A program made the translations under genes and the position numbers. A stretch of DNA of 63,328 nucleotides from an alpha proteobacterium SCGC AAA536-G10 (GTDB lineage: Bacteria > Pseudomonadota > Alphaproteobacteria > Puniceispirillales > Marisalimonadaceae): the NCBI GenBank assembly GCA_000384615.1, contig ARQU01000006.1, positions 1 to 63,328 of the forward strand. Direction: 5' to 3'. Below are positions 1-9,205 of the stretch, piece by piece; position 1 is the stretch's first letter; each line of letters starts with the position of its first letter. Under the pieces are notes generated by a model, which was given only the letters and a program-made list of their open reading frames with translations, searched no databases and was not told where the DNA came from.

Positions 1-1086
1 TTTTTTTTGTAGCATCAATAGTGCTCCAATCATTGCAGGAACACCTGTTGTGTATGAAACTGCTTGACTTCCAACTTCATCGTAGCAATCTTCGTGATTA
101 CATATATTATAAGTATAAAATGTTTTTTCTATATTATTTTTTCTACCAGTAATAATAGTACCAATACATGTTTTACCCTTTGTTGTTTCCCCAAGACTAC
201 CAGGATCTGGAAGAACGGTTTTTAAAAATTGTAATGGAACTATCTCTACTCCATTATAATTTATTGGCACAATTGATGTCATCCCAATATTTTCAAGTAC
301 TTCAAGATGCTTTAAATAGTTGTCGCCAAAAGTCATCCAAAACCTAGCTCTTTTTATTTCTGGAAAATGTTTGATAAGACTCTCTAATTCTTCGTGATAC
401 ATCAGATACATATTCTTATGACCAATTTCAGGAAAATTAAATGATACTTTATTTTTTAGGGCAGGACCAATTTTCCATTGTTTATCTTCCCAGTATTTAC
501 TATTAGATGTTACTTCTCTAATATTGATTTCGGGATTAAAGTTTGTTGCAAATGGATGGCCATGATCTCCATCATTGCAGTCTAGAATGTCTAAACTATT
601 TATACAATCAAGATAATGTTTTTTCGTATAAGCAGTAAAAACGTTAGTTACGCCAGGATCAAAGCCAGATCCTAAAAGTGCCATAATTCCTTTTTCTTCA
701 AAACTTTTCATATAATTCCATTGCCACTTATATTCAAATTTTGCTTCATCTTTTGGCTCATAATTGGCTGTGTCCAAATAATGTGTTTTTGTAATAAGAC
801 AAGCATCCATGATATTAAGGTCTTGATAAGGAAGTGCTAGATTGACTACTAAAAAGGGTTTAAATTTTTTGATTATAGAGACAGTTTCATTAACGTTATC
901 AGCATCTAATTCTAAAATTGTAATATTGACTTTATATTTTGTTTTCACACTGTTTTTAATTTTTAAGCATTTATCCAAAGTTCTACTGGCTAAAATTATG
1001 TTAGTAAAAACTTTTGAAAGTCTTGCCATTTTGTGAATAGTTACATGACTTACACCGCCTGCACCAATAACTAAAACACTTTGCAT
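1..1086 (-). CDS. Carboxynorspermidine/carboxyspermidine synthase, 3' end cut by window edge
   Basis: Condenses putrescine (or diaminopropane) with aspartate semialdehyde in an NADPH-dependent step, giving the substrate for NspC. The protein begins MQSVLVIGAGGVSHV, a Rossmann nucleotide-binding loop, followed by saccharopine dehydrogenase-family sequence including GSGFDPGVTNVF (around residue 145) and a late TTGVPAMIGALLML segment. 362 codons are present without a stop; family members run to about 400, so roughly 40 residues are missing beyond position 1. It lies 28 bp downstream of speA on the same strand, so the two are probably co-transcribed. A fragment at 9627-9737 encodes exactly the kind of C-terminus missing here. 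Family assignment is firm; diaminopropane versus putrescine preference cannot be told from sequence. Confidence 0.9.
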   Translation of the reverse strand, partial: MQSVLVIGAGGVSHVTIHKMARLSKVFTNIILASRTLDKCLKIKNSVKTKYKVNITILELDADNVNETVSIIKKFKPFLVVNLALPYQDLNIMDACLITKTHYLDTANYEPKDEAKFEYKWQWNYMKSFEEKGIMALLGSGFDPGVTNVFTAYTKKHYLDCINSLDILDCNDGDHGHPFATNFNPEINIREVTSNSKYWEDKQWKIGPALKNKVSFNFPEIGHKNMYLMYHEELESLIKHFPEIKRARFWMTFGDNYLKHLEVLENIGMTSIVPINYNGVEIVPLQFLKTVLPDPGSLGETTKGKTCIGTIITGRKNNIEKTFYTYNICNHEDCYDEVGSQAVSYTTGVPAMIGALLMLQKK

Positions 1087-1114
1087 TTAAATCTCCTAAA
1101 ATTTTAGCAATTTA

Positions 1115-2992
1115 TTATTTTTCAAAATAGGTGTAACCAGATATTGATTCTTTAAAAGATTGAATCAATTGCTTCCTCTCAGTTAAGGATAATTCTCTAC
1201 TTCTAACGGCATCTTCCACTATACGCTTAAATCTATTTATAATATCTTTTGGTTCATACTCAACATACGATAATACTTCAGAAATAGTGTCACCTTCTTG
1301 TTCATGCAATAGCTGATAATTACCATTTTCTTTTAATTTTATTGTAACTACATTTGTATCACCAAACAAATTATGAAGGTCACCTAAAGTTTCTTGATAT
1401 GCGCCTATATAAAATACACCTAAAAAATAATCTTCATTATCTTTAATACTGTGAAGTGGTAAAGTGTTTGAAACACCATCTTTCAGAACAAATTTATTTA
1501 TAATTCCGTCGCTGTCACAAGTAATGTCATTTAATATAACTCTTCTGTCAGGATATTCATGATGTTTTTGTATTGGGGCTATTGGATGAATTTGATCTAT
1601 AGCCCAAACATCTGGAAGACTTTGGAATAATGAAAAGTTGCCGTGATAAATATCTGCCATATTATCAATCGAATCTTGAAGTTCTTCGGTTATTTCTGTT
1701 GATGAGGAAAGGACCGTCTTAATTTTGTTTATAACATATAAATAGGTTTCCTCAGTCTTAGCCATATTAGGTAGATCGATTTGACCACTTCTGAAAAGTG
1801 CTCTTATCTCGTCTCTATAATAGTTTAGATCATTCAAACATTCTTGTGCTCTTTCTAAACCTAGATAATCAGGAATTTGGATCATATTTTTGAGTAAAGG
1901 ATGATCCTCTTCATTGATTATTTGAGTTTTTTTACTATCAAAGTTAGTTGTTTCTAAAATATTGAAAATAAGCATTGAGCTAGACGCTATACAAGCTCTG
2001 CCAGATTCAGTTATTATTGTTGGGTGAGCTATTTTGGATTGGTCAAGTTCATATTTAACTGTCTCTACTATATTTGTACAATATTCATCCAGGGAATAAT
2101 TTATAGAGTTAAAAGCAGATTTTTGTTCTCCAGTATAATCCACTCCTAAACCTCCACCAAGATCTAAATAGGTTAATAGCGCACCAAGTTTACTCATTTC
2201 AGAAAAAAATCTACACGCTTCTTGAGTTGCTTTTCTTATCTCAATTATATCTGGTATCTGACTTCCAAGGTGTGAATGTTGTAAAATTAAGCAATCAAGG
2301 TAATCATATATTTTTAACTTATTTATAACTTCCATAACTTGTTCAACAGATAATCCAAATGCACTTCGATCGCCACTTGACTGTGACCAATTACCGCTAA
2401 CTTTATTAGTTAATTTCACCCTAATTCCAAGCAATGGACGGACGTTTAGTTCTTTTGAAATTTTAATTATAAGATCAAGTTCTCTTGGGCTTTCTAAAAC
2501 TAAAATTGTCTTAAAACCAATTTTTATCGATAAAATTGCAAGATGAATAAATTCTCTATCCTTTATTCCATTACAAATTATTGTAGAGTTGGCTGATAGA
2601 TCATGCGCTAAAGCTATTAATAATTCTGGTTTGGAACCAACTTCTAAACCAAAATCAAATTCTTTACCGAACTCAACTATTCTATCAATTACTTGAGCTT
2701 GTTGATTTACTTTTACAGGAAAAACACCTTTATATTCACCTTTGTATCTTATTTCTTTAATTGCTCTAAAAAAAGAGTTGTTAATTTGTTTTATTCTAAA
2801 TGCTAAGTAATCTGTAACTCTCAATAAAACTGGGCAACTTATTCCTCTTTCATTCAGACTTTTGATAATTTTGATCAAGTCCGCTGGAGAATTATCTGGA
2901 TTAAATGGATTTTTTAGCCCAATATTTCCATTCTCAAGTATTTCAAGAATGTCATTGCCCCATTTTTTTATTCCATAAACATCATCATTCAT
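1115..2992 (-). CDS. speA: Biosynthetic arginine decarboxylase
   Basis: PLP-dependent decarboxylation of arginine to agmatine, first step of putrescine synthesis. 625 aa, slightly shorter than E. coli SpeA (about 658). The PLP lysine is in the N-terminal barrel motif GVFPVKVNQQ (about K94). Other family marks are GLEVGSKPEL, the glycine-rich LDLGGGLGVDY, the ESGRA motif, and the C-terminal TCDSDG, which carries the catalytic cysteine donated to the active site. The ATG at 2992 is the natural start. Divergent from msrA across 116 bp, with the carboxynorspermidine synthase immediately downstream. Together with speB at 10.9 kb this gives the agmatine route to putrescine. Confidence 0.96.
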   Translation of the reverse strand: MNDDVYGIKKWGNDILEILENGNIGLKNPFNPDNSPADLIKIIKSLNERGISCPVLLRVTDYLAFRIKQINNSFFRAIKEIRYKGEYKGVFPVKVNQQAQVIDRIVEFGKEFDFGLEVGSKPELLIALAHDLSANSTIICNGIKDREFIHLAILSIKIGFKTILVLESPRELDLIIKISKELNVRPLLGIRVKLTNKVSGNWSQSSGDRSAFGLSVEQVMEVINKLKIYDYLDCLILQHSHLGSQIPDIIEIRKATQEACRFFSEMSKLGALLTYLDLGGGLGVDYTGEQKSAFNSINYSLDEYCTNIVETVKYELDQSKIAHPTIITESGRACIASSSMLIFNILETTNFDSKKTQIINEEDHPLLKNMIQIPDYLGLERAQECLNDLNYYRDEIRALFRSGQIDLPNMAKTEETYLYVINKIKTVLSSSTEITEELQDSIDNMADIYHGNFSLFQSLPDVWAIDQIHPIAPIQKHHEYPDRRVILNDITCDSDGIINKFVLKDGVSNTLPLHSIKDNEDYFLGVFYIGAYQETLGDLHNLFGDTNVVTIKLKENGNYQLLHEQEGDTISEVLSYVEYEPKDIINRFKRIVEDAVRSRELSLTERKQLIQSFKESISGYTYFEK

Positions 2993-3108
2993 ACTAAATT
3001 AACCTAAATTATTTAATAGTTTGATTATATTGCCATATAGAATTGGTCAAGTTATGGTTTAAATAAAATATGATTTCTATAATATAAACATTCAAAAAAG
3101 AGGGTCGT

Positions 3109-3738
3109 ATGTTTTTTTCTAAATATAAAAATGAAGTAATAGATAAGAGTAACGCGCTTGTAGGGAGAGATAATCCTCTCATTGATAAATTATTTCATGA
3201 GATAAATGGACGTGACCTTATGCATGTTCCAAAAGGTTTCTGTGAAATTGTTCTTGGCATGGGTTGTTTTTGGGGCGCTGAAAAAATTTTTTGGAATCTT
3301 CAAGGAGTATATCACACATCAGTAGGTTATGCGGGTGGTCATACTAAAAATCCAACCTATGAAGAGGTATGCAGTGGTTTAACTGGTCATACCGAGGTAG
3401 TAAGAGTAGTATATGATCCAAATAAAATAACCATAAAAAAAGTTTTAATTTATTTTTGGGAAGGACATGACCCAACTCAAGGAATGAGACAAGGTAATGA
3501 TATAGGTACACAGTATAGATCCGCAATTTTTATCAAAAATAAAGAGGATTTGGTTGAAGTTAAAAATACAATGACAGAATTTCAAAATTTATTAGATATA
3601 GGAGGTTTAAAAAATATTACTACAGAAATAAAGAGTGATATAGAATATTATTTTGCTGAAATTTATCATCAACAATACTTGCATAAGAATCCAAATGGGT
3701 ATTGTGGCCTAGGTGGTTGTGGAATAAAATTTAAATAA
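3109..3738 (+). CDS. msrA: Peptide-methionine (S)-S-oxide reductase
   Basis: Reduces methionine-S-sulfoxide in oxidised proteins and uses thioredoxin for recycling. 209 aa. The catalytic signature GMGCFWGAEKIFW has its cysteine at about residue 53; resolving cysteines lie in the glycine-rich C-terminus NGYCGLGGCG. Also visible are the family motifs VGYAGG, GHTEVVRVVYDP, HDPTQGMRQGNDIGTQYRS and HQQYL. An N-terminal extension of about 45 residues is typical of the long MsrA form. Preceded by a good ribosome site (AGAGGG) 6-7 bases before the ATG. Transcribed divergently from speA. Confidence 0.97.
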   Translation: MFFSKYKNEVIDKSNALVGRDNPLIDKLFHEINGRDLMHVPKGFCEIVLGMGCFWGAEKIFWNLQGVYHTSVGYAGGHTKNPTYEEVCSGLTGHTEVVRVVYDPNKITIKKVLIYFWEGHDPTQGMRQGNDIGTQYRSAIFIKNKEDLVEVKNTMTEFQNLLDIGGLKNITTEIKSDIEYYFAEIYHQQYLHKNPNGYCGLGGCGIKFK

Positions 3739-3820
3739 ACCTCTTTGTTTTCTATAATACGCCTTGACCTAATTTGTTTCGTAATATATTTAAGATTAAT
3801 AATTATTTATGGTGCAAATT

Positions 3821-3946
3821 ATGAAAGTTGTAAGTTCTTTAAAAACATTAAAAGTACGAGATAGAAACTGTCAAATTGTTAAACGTAGGGGTCGTTTGTA
3901 CGTAATAAATAAAAGAAATCCTAGATTTAAAGCTCGTCAAGGTTAA
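3821..3946 (+). CDS. rpmJ: 50S ribosomal protein L36
   Basis: 41-residue basic protein beginning [20 protein letters not shown] and ending NPRFKARQG, the longer L36 type common in alphaproteobacteria. The usual zinc ligands are largely missing (only one cysteine, C18), so this is the zinc-independent 'C-minus' form. A monocistronic small gene between msrA and the tartrate dehydratase gene. Recognised from the sequence with high confidence. Confidence 0.95.
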   Translation: MKVVSSLKTLKVRDRNCQIVKRRGRLYVINKRNPRFKARQG

Positions 3947-4034
3947 TCAATCCTTACTATTACTTATTTTTTTTAAATTACTTTAAACTTTTTTAACTCT
4001 TCTACAATTAAATTCTTTAATAAAGGATTGAATA

Positions 4035-5201
4035 ATGAAGATAACAAAAGTTATAGAAGAAACTAAATCTATTAGTTCTAATATAAAGAATGCATATATC
4101 GATTTTTCTAAAATGACAATAAGTCTAGTAGCTGTTTGTTCTGATATTAAAAGAAATGGTAAGCCCTTAATTGGATATGGTTTTAACTCTAACGGAAGAT
4201 ATGGTCAAGGGCATCTTATTAGAGACAGGTTTTTTCCACGCCTACTAGAAGCTAATTCTAAAGAAATATTAAATGAGGAAGAAACTAATTTCGATCCTAT
4301 AAAAATGTGGGATATTATGATGAAAAATGAAAAACCTGGTGGTCATGGAGAGCGTTCAGTTGCTGTTGGAACAATAGATATGGCAATTTGGGACCTTGTT
4401 TCTAAAATTGAAAAAAAACCATTATTTCAGATGCTTGCTGAAAAGTATGGAAATGGAACAGTTAATAGAAAAGTATTTGTTTATGCAGCTGGTGGATATT
4501 ACTGGCCTGATCAAGGTATACAAGGTTTAACTGATGAGATGAAAAAATATCTAGATCTTGGTTACTCAGTCGTTAAAAAGAAAATTGGTGGTGCATCTTT
4601 GTCTGAGGATTGTGCAAGGATAGAAGCAGTCTTAAAAGTTTTAGGCCCCAATGACAAACTTGCAGTTGATGCTAATGGAAAATTTGATCTTCAAACAGCT
4701 ATTAAGTATGGAAAAGCACTTTCAAACTATGACTTGTTTTGGTACGAGGAACCAGGAGACCCATTAGATTTTGAGCTTCATAAGCAGCTAGGAAATTTTT
4801 ATTCGGGCTCATTAGCCACGGGTGAAAATTTATTTTCTGTTTATGATGCTAGAAACCTAATCCGGTATGCTGGAATGAGAAAAGAAAAAGACTGGCTGCA
4901 ATTTGACTGTGCATTAAGTTATGGATTAGTTGAGTACTTGAAAATAATTAAAATGCTTAAAGAATATAATTGGGACATTTCAAGATGTATTCCACATGGT
5001 GGTCATCAAATGTCCTTAGCAATAGCGGCTGGTTTAGGCTTAGGAGGTAATGAAAGTTACCCTGATCTTTTCCAACCTTATGGTGGTTTTCCTGATGGAG
5101 TAAAAGTTGAAAATAGTATTGTTACTTTACCAGAAATTGAGGGTATTGGATTTGAAGGTAAGTCTGATCTTTATTCAATAATGAAAAATATGACTACATA
5201 A
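4035..5201 (+). CDS. tarD: D(-)-tartrate dehydratase, enolase superfamily
   Basis: Mg2+-dependent dehydration of D-tartrate to oxaloacetate. 388 aa, matching the characterised Bradyrhizobium enzyme in length. Catalytic layout of the enolase superfamily is visible: the KxK base motif in VVKKKIGG (K181/K183), metal ligands in VDANG (D212), WYEEPGDP (E238) and ATGENLF (E264), and the second base in RCIPHGGHQMS (H321/H324). Long stretches such as NAYIDF, GYGFNSNGRYGQGHLIR, NEKPGGHGERSVAVGTIDMA and NESYPDLFQPYGGFPDGV match TarD as remembered and are unlike other mandelate racemase subgroups. Convergent with the class I fumarase gene (11-bp gap). Substrate is inferred from family resemblance. Confidence 0.88.
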   Translation: MKITKVIEETKSISSNIKNAYIDFSKMTISLVAVCSDIKRNGKPLIGYGFNSNGRYGQGHLIRDRFFPRLLEANSKEILNEEETNFDPIKMWDIMMKNEKPGGHGERSVAVGTIDMAIWDLVSKIEKKPLFQMLAEKYGNGTVNRKVFVYAAGGYYWPDQGIQGLTDEMKKYLDLGYSVVKKKIGGASLSEDCARIEAVLKVLGPNDKLAVDANGKFDLQTAIKYGKALSNYDLFWYEEPGDPLDFELHKQLGNFYSGSLATGENLFSVYDARNLIRYAGMRKEKDWLQFDCALSYGLVEYLKIIKMLKEYNWDISRCIPHGGHQMSLAIAAGLGLGGNESYPDLFQPYGGFPDGVKVENSIVTLPEIEGIGFEGKSDLYSIMKNMTT

Positions 5202-5212
5202 AATTATATTTT

Positions 5213-6823
5213 TTAAATTTTAAAAAAATCATTTCCTTTATTATCTATGACTACAAATGCAGGAAATTTTTCAACTTCAATCTTCCATACGGCTTCCATG
5301 CCTAACTCAGGATATTCTAATACTTCTATCTTCTTTATGCAATCAAGAGCAACTTTGGCTGCAGTTCCTCCAATAGTACCAAGATAAAACCCACCATATT
5401 TATGACAAGCCTCTCTTACTTGTGAAGATCTATTCCCTTTTGCCAGCATAACCATTGAACCACCATTTTTTTGAAATTCATCAACATATCCATCCATTCG
5501 TCCAGCAGTAGTTGGTCCAAAAGAGCCAGAAGCCATTCCCTTAGGTGTTTTAGCTGGGCCCGCATAATATACAGGATGATCTTTAATATAATCAGGTAAA
5601 GAACCATCATTTTTAAGTCTATCAAGTAGCTTTGCGTGAGCTATGTCTCTCGCAACGATAAGTGGGCCAGTAAGACTTACTCTTTTTTTCACTTCACACT
5701 CATCTAGTTGTTTCAAAATATTTTTCATAGGTTGGTTTAAATCAATGTTTGTGACTTCTTCAGAAACATCATTAATATTAATATCAGGCATGAATTGACT
5801 TGGATCAGTTTCCAATTTTTCAAGAAAAATTCCATGCTTGTTAATTTTACCTAATATTTGTCTGTCAGCTGAACAAGAGACACCAATTCCAATGGGAAGA
5901 GAGGCTCCATGTCTTGGAAGTCTTATTACTCTTACGTCGTGACAAAAATATTTACCTCCAAATTGAGCACCTATACCCATTTCACGTGTTAAATCTAAAA
6001 TTATTTTTTCCCATTTATCGTCTCTATATGCGTGACCAGATTTATAATCGCCTTGATTGGGCAAATTATCTAAATAGCGCATAGAACCAAGCTTGACTGT
6101 TTTTAGATTTAGTTCAGCTGAAGTTCCACCAATAACTATAGATAAATGATAAGGCGGGCAAGCGGCAGTTCCTAAAGAAATAATTTTTTCATAGAGAAAA
6201 TTTTTTAAATTTTCATGATTTAAAGTTGCAGGTGTTGCTTGAAATAAAAAGCTCTTATTAGCTGATCCACCCCCTTTTTGAACGAATGCAAATTTGTATT
6301 CATTTCCTTCTGAAGCAAATAAACTAATTTCAGCGGGTAAGTTATTTGCCGTATTTTTTTCTTCAAACATTGAAAAAGGTGCTAATTGTGAAAACCGTAA
6401 ATTATTTTCTTGATAAGTATTATAAACACCTAATGATAAGTATTTTCCATCATCTGTATTCGTAAAAACTTTTTCACCCTTATAGCCTATTATAATAGCC
6501 GTGCCAGTATCTTGACACATTGGAAGAATGCCCGAAGATGATATATTTGCATTTTTTAACATAGTTAAGGCCACAAAGTGGTCATTGTCAGAGGCTCCTT
6601 CATCTTCAAGTATGTCTTTTAATTGTTGCAAATGAGATTTTCTTAATAAGTGAGACACGTCTTTAAAGGCCCTTTGGGAGAGTAAAGTTAGGGCTTTAGG
6701 TTCTATTGTTAAAATTTCTATATTATTTATTAGAGAGGTCTTAACATAAGAGTCCGATAATTTGATGTATTCAGTATTGTCTTTTAAAAGTGGAAACATT
6801 GGTGAATAATTAAATTCGTTCAA
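5213..6823 (-). CDS. Class I fumarate hydratase (4Fe-4S)
   Basis: Converts fumarate and malate in the TCA cycle, using an oxygen-sensitive [4Fe-4S] cluster. 536 aa, the single-chain class I length with alpha domain then beta domain. Cluster cysteines are visible at about C103 (PMCQDTGTA), C222 ([10 protein letters not shown]) and C317 (GVSCSADRQ). Further family motifs are [19 protein letters not shown] and, in the swivelling C-terminal part, [23 protein letters not shown]. Lies 28 bp downstream of sspB on the same strand. Class I enzymes include L-tartrate dehydratases, but the single fused polypeptide and full cluster set favour fumarase. Confidence 0.93.
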   Translation of the reverse strand: MNEFNYSPMFPLLKDNTEYIKLSDSYVKTSLINNIEILTIEPKALTLLSQRAFKDVSHLLRKSHLQQLKDILEDEGASDNDHFVALTMLKNANISSSGILPMCQDTGTAIIIGYKGEKVFTNTDDGKYLSLGVYNTYQENNLRFSQLAPFSMFEEKNTANNLPAEISLFASEGNEYKFAFVQKGGGSANKSFLFQATPATLNHENLKNFLYEKIISLGTAACPPYHLSIVIGGTSAELNLKTVKLGSMRYLDNLPNQGDYKSGHAYRDDKWEKIILDLTREMGIGAQFGGKYFCHDVRVIRLPRHGASLPIGIGVSCSADRQILGKINKHGIFLEKLETDPSQFMPDININDVSEEVTNIDLNQPMKNILKQLDECEVKKRVSLTGPLIVARDIAHAKLLDRLKNDGSLPDYIKDHPVYYAGPAKTPKGMASGSFGPTTAGRMDGYVDEFQKNGGSMVMLAKGNRSSQVREACHKYGGFYLGTIGGTAAKVALDCIKKIEVLEYPELGMEAVWKIEVEKFPAFVVIDNKGNDFFKI

Positions 6824-6851
6824 AAAAATCTCCTATTTCAGATAATAATAT

Positions 6852-7367
6852 TTATTTTTTATCTCTGAACTCATTAAGAGAAATAATTTCTCCAGATTCA
6901 GTTTCGTTTGTCTGTTTTGTTTGTTCTTTTTTATTTTCTAATACAATATTTTCATCTTTCTTTTCTTCATTAGGGATTATTTTTTTTTCTTCAACTTTAA
7001 ATTGTAGACCAAATCCTACTGAAGGATCAGTAAAAGATGTTATTGCTTTATAAGGAACGTAAATATTTTTCTTTTGACCATTAAAAGATAAAGTCACCTC
7101 AAAATGTTCGTCAGTTGCTTTTAAATCCCAAAACTGATGTTGAATAATTATCTTAATTTCAGAACTGTCAGTACTTTTTAATTCATCTGGGACAATAACT
7201 TCATTATCATTTCCATTAAAAGAAATAAAAAAATGACTATTTCCTACAAGACCAGATTCAGCTGTAATTTTTAATACTTTCTTAACTACACTTTTAAGGC
7301 TTTCTTCTACTAAATCATCATAATTAAAACCCTTAATGTTTAGTGTACCATCATCGTTATTATTCAC
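6852..7367 (-). CDS. sspB: SspB-type ClpXP adaptor (alphaproteobacterial)
   Basis: Adaptor that binds the ssrA tag and hands tagged proteins to ClpXP. 171 aa. An N-terminal helix (FNYDDLVEESLKSVVKKVLK) is followed by a beta-rich SspB fold with HFFISFNG, PDELK, IIIQHQFWDL and VPYKAITSFTDPSVGFGLQF. The last 45 residues are charged linker ending in GEIISLNEFRDKK, fitting the disordered tail plus ClpX-binding peptide of SspB proteins. It sits directly downstream of the tmRNA gene on the same strand, linking the tag maker and the tag reader. The fumarase gene follows. Confidence 0.88.
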   Translation of the reverse strand: MNNNDDGTLNIKGFNYDDLVEESLKSVVKKVLKITAESGLVGNSHFFISFNGNDNEVIVPDELKSTDSSEIKIIIQHQFWDLKATDEHFEVTLSFNGQKKNIYVPYKAITSFTDPSVGFGLQFKVEEKKIIPNEEKKDENIVLENKKEQTKQTNETESGEIISLNEFRDKK

Positions 7368-7445
7368 TGAAATATATCCTAAAAGTTTTTTATGTATTCT
7401 ACATTTCTAAATGTAACTTTTTCAAGATAAATTTGGAAATTACCC

Positions 7446-7476
7446 AGATAAAATGGCGAGAAGTAAACTTCTCGCC
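7446..7476 (-). terminator. Hairpin at the 3' end of ssrA
   Basis: A perfect nine-pair stem GGCGAGAAG/CTTCTCGCC with a four-base loop spans 7455-7476. On the minus strand it is followed by ATTTTATC, a weak T tract. It could be the rho-independent terminator of ssrA or the 3' boundary stem of the coding piece. Confidence 0.55.
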
Positions 7477-7740
7477 ACCCAAGTTTTTCTGTTGCCAGGT
7501 AAACTGAAACCCCGCCAATTCTAGCTATAGAATTAGACTAAGTTTCGGTTGCTTTGGCTGCTTACGCTGCTGCAGCTACCGGAGCATAGTTGTCATTTGC
7601 AACTATTATAGTAGTCCGATAACGGTGGTACAATACCGAGTGAAAGTTTGATTTTTACTACATGCGTCGATCCTATTTCGCCCCCATATATATATGGTGG
7701 AGGCGCCGGGTACCGCCCCCGGGTCCGCTAAGCTTATTCT
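7455..7740 (-). ncRNA. ssrA: Circularly permuted tmRNA (two-piece ssrA)
   Basis: Read on the minus strand, the acceptor piece comes first. It has a T-arm of five base pairs (CCGGG...CCCGG) around the loop GGCGGTA and ends CGCCTCCACCA at 7695. A 9-base AT spacer (7686-7694) follows, then the 5' piece starting GGGGGCGAAATAGGATCGACG at 7685. GGGGGCG pairs with CGCCTCC to form the seven-pair acceptor stem, so the mature 3' end precedes the mature 5' end in the gene. This permutation is typical of alphaproteobacteria. The GGATCGACG block matches the conserved tmRNA 5' region. Outer ends are approximate; the mature RNA is expected to be two pieces. Confidence 0.95.
7562..7600 (-). other. tmRNA tag-peptide reading frame
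   Basis: Resume codon GCA at 7600-7598 opens a short frame encoding ANDNYAPVAAAA and a TAA stop at 7564-7562. The ANDNYA start is the usual alphaproteobacterial tag, but the tail is a run of alanines in place of the more common LAA or VAA. The AND(N)Y part is the expected adaptor-binding region and the terminal alanines are the expected ClpX degron. Confidence 0.93.
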
Positions 7741-7855
7741 AAAAAATGTTTATCACTATAGTCATTAAAATGACTTTTTTAGTATACATTATTTATTTTT
7801 TTTATTAAAGACCACATTAAGAAAGTTTTAAAATATTATAGGTTGAGATATTTGA

Positions 7856-8650
7856 ATGAAGCAATATTTAGATTTGTTAGACTACGTATTAAAACATGGA
7901 AATGTAAAGGAAGATAGAACTGGAACGGGTACCAAATCTGTCTTTGGTTGGCAAATGCGTTTTGATTTAAACAAAGGATTTCCTTTGCTTACTACAAAAA
8001 AACTGCATTTAAGGTCAATTATACATGAACTTTTGTGGTTTATAAGAGGTGATACAAATATATCTTATTTAAAAGACAACAATGTGTCGATATGGGATGA
8101 TTGGGCTGACGAAAATGGGGATCTTGGACCTGTATATGGTAAACAATGGAGAAGATGGAGTACACCTGAAGGAAGGAAGCTTGACCAATTATATGATGTG
8201 ATTAGTGAGATTAAGAATAATCCAAATTCAAGAAGAATGATTGTGTCGGCTTGGAATCCTTCAGATGTAGGGTCTATGGCATTGCCACCTTGCCATTGTC
8301 TTTTTCAATTTTATGTAGCTGACAATAAATTATCTTGTCAGTTATATCAAAGGAGTGCAGATATTTTTCTTGGCGTTCCATTTAATATAGCATCCTACGC
8401 AATTTTAACGCATATGATAGCAAATGTATGTGATATATCAGTTGGTGATTTTGTGCATACTTTGGGGGATGCTCATTTATATAAAAATCATTTTGAACAA
8501 GCTAAAAAACAGTTATCAAGATCAATAAAAAATAAACCACAAATAAAACTTTTGAAAAAACATACTAATATAAATGATTTTGTTTTTGAAGATATTGAAA
8601 TTATTAATTATGATCCACATCCTCATATTTCTGCTCCGATAGCCGTATAA
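7856..8650 (+). CDS. thyA: Thymidylate synthase
   Basis: Makes dTMP from dUMP with methylene-tetrahydrofolate as carbon donor and reductant. 264 aa, the E. coli ThyA length. Signatures seen: [11 protein letters not shown] (phosphate-binding arginine region), [40 protein letters not shown], the catalytic cysteine in [19 protein letters not shown], and the C-terminal APIAV closing segment. Its stop codon abuts the folA start codon (TAAATG), so the two are translationally coupled and the dihydrofolate product is recycled by the next gene. Confidence 0.98.
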   Translation: MKQYLDLLDYVLKHGNVKEDRTGTGTKSVFGWQMRFDLNKGFPLLTTKKLHLRSIIHELLWFIRGDTNISYLKDNNVSIWDDWADENGDLGPVYGKQWRRWSTPEGRKLDQLYDVISEIKNNPNSRRMIVSAWNPSDVGSMALPPCHCLFQFYVADNKLSCQLYQRSADIFLGVPFNIASYAILTHMIANVCDISVGDFVHTLGDAHLYKNHFEQAKKQLSRSIKNKPQIKLLKKHTNINDFVFEDIEIINYDPHPHISAPIAV

Positions 8651-9199
8651 ATGATAAGAAAAAAAGATTTAAAAAATCCTATTGTTTGTATTGTTGCTAT
8701 GAATCAAAATAGAGTTATTGGAGATGGTAATGATTTACTCTGGCATTTGCCTGGTGATTTAAAAAGATTAAAAACAATCACAATGGGTACACCTTTGATA
8801 ATGGGAAGAAAAACTTGGGACTCAATTGGTAGGCCTTTACCTGGAAGAGCAAGCATAGTTCTGACTAAATCTGTTTCTTGGAAGGCGGATGGAGCAATTG
8901 TAGCAAATTCTTTCGAGAATGCTATCACAGAGGCCAATATTTGGATTGAGGCCAATAAAAAAATGGGAAATAAAGCCATACAAAATAAAATATTTTTATT
9001 CGGTGGAGCCCAAATATATGAGATTGGATTAGAGTATTGTGATACTATTGAAATGACAAAGGTAAACTTTTGTGCAGTATCAGGATCGAAGTTTCCAAGA
9101 TTGAAAGAAAATGATTGGAAAAAAACAAAACTTGAAGATTTTGAAGCAACTAGTAATTCACCTGAGTTTAGTTATTGGCATTATAGTAGGATTATTTAA
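8651..9199 (+). CDS. folA: Dihydrofolate reductase
   Basis: Regenerates tetrahydrofolate from the dihydrofolate released by ThyA. 182 aa, slightly longer than E. coli FolA. Motifs: IVAMNQNRVIGDGNDLLWHLPGDLKR (Met20-loop region and W-H-L-P-x-D active site), MGRKTWDSIGRPLPGR (NADPH site), IFLFGGAQIYE (second dinucleotide motif). It begins immediately at the thyA stop and is the last gene before the convergent mrp fragment. Confidence 0.97.
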   Translation: MIRKKDLKNPIVCIVAMNQNRVIGDGNDLLWHLPGDLKRLKTITMGTPLIMGRKTWDSIGRPLPGRASIVLTKSVSWKADGAIVANSFENAITEANIWIEANKKMGNKAIQNKIFLFGGAQIYEIGLEYCDTIEMTKVNFCAVSGSKFPRLKENDWKKTKLEDFEATSNSPEFSYWHYSRII

Positions 9200-9205
9200 A
9201 GATGA

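Noticed and set aside
842-1036. 64-codon plus-strand frame
   Set aside because: Lies antisense to the carboxynorspermidine synthase gene; no ribosome site and no protein-like character.
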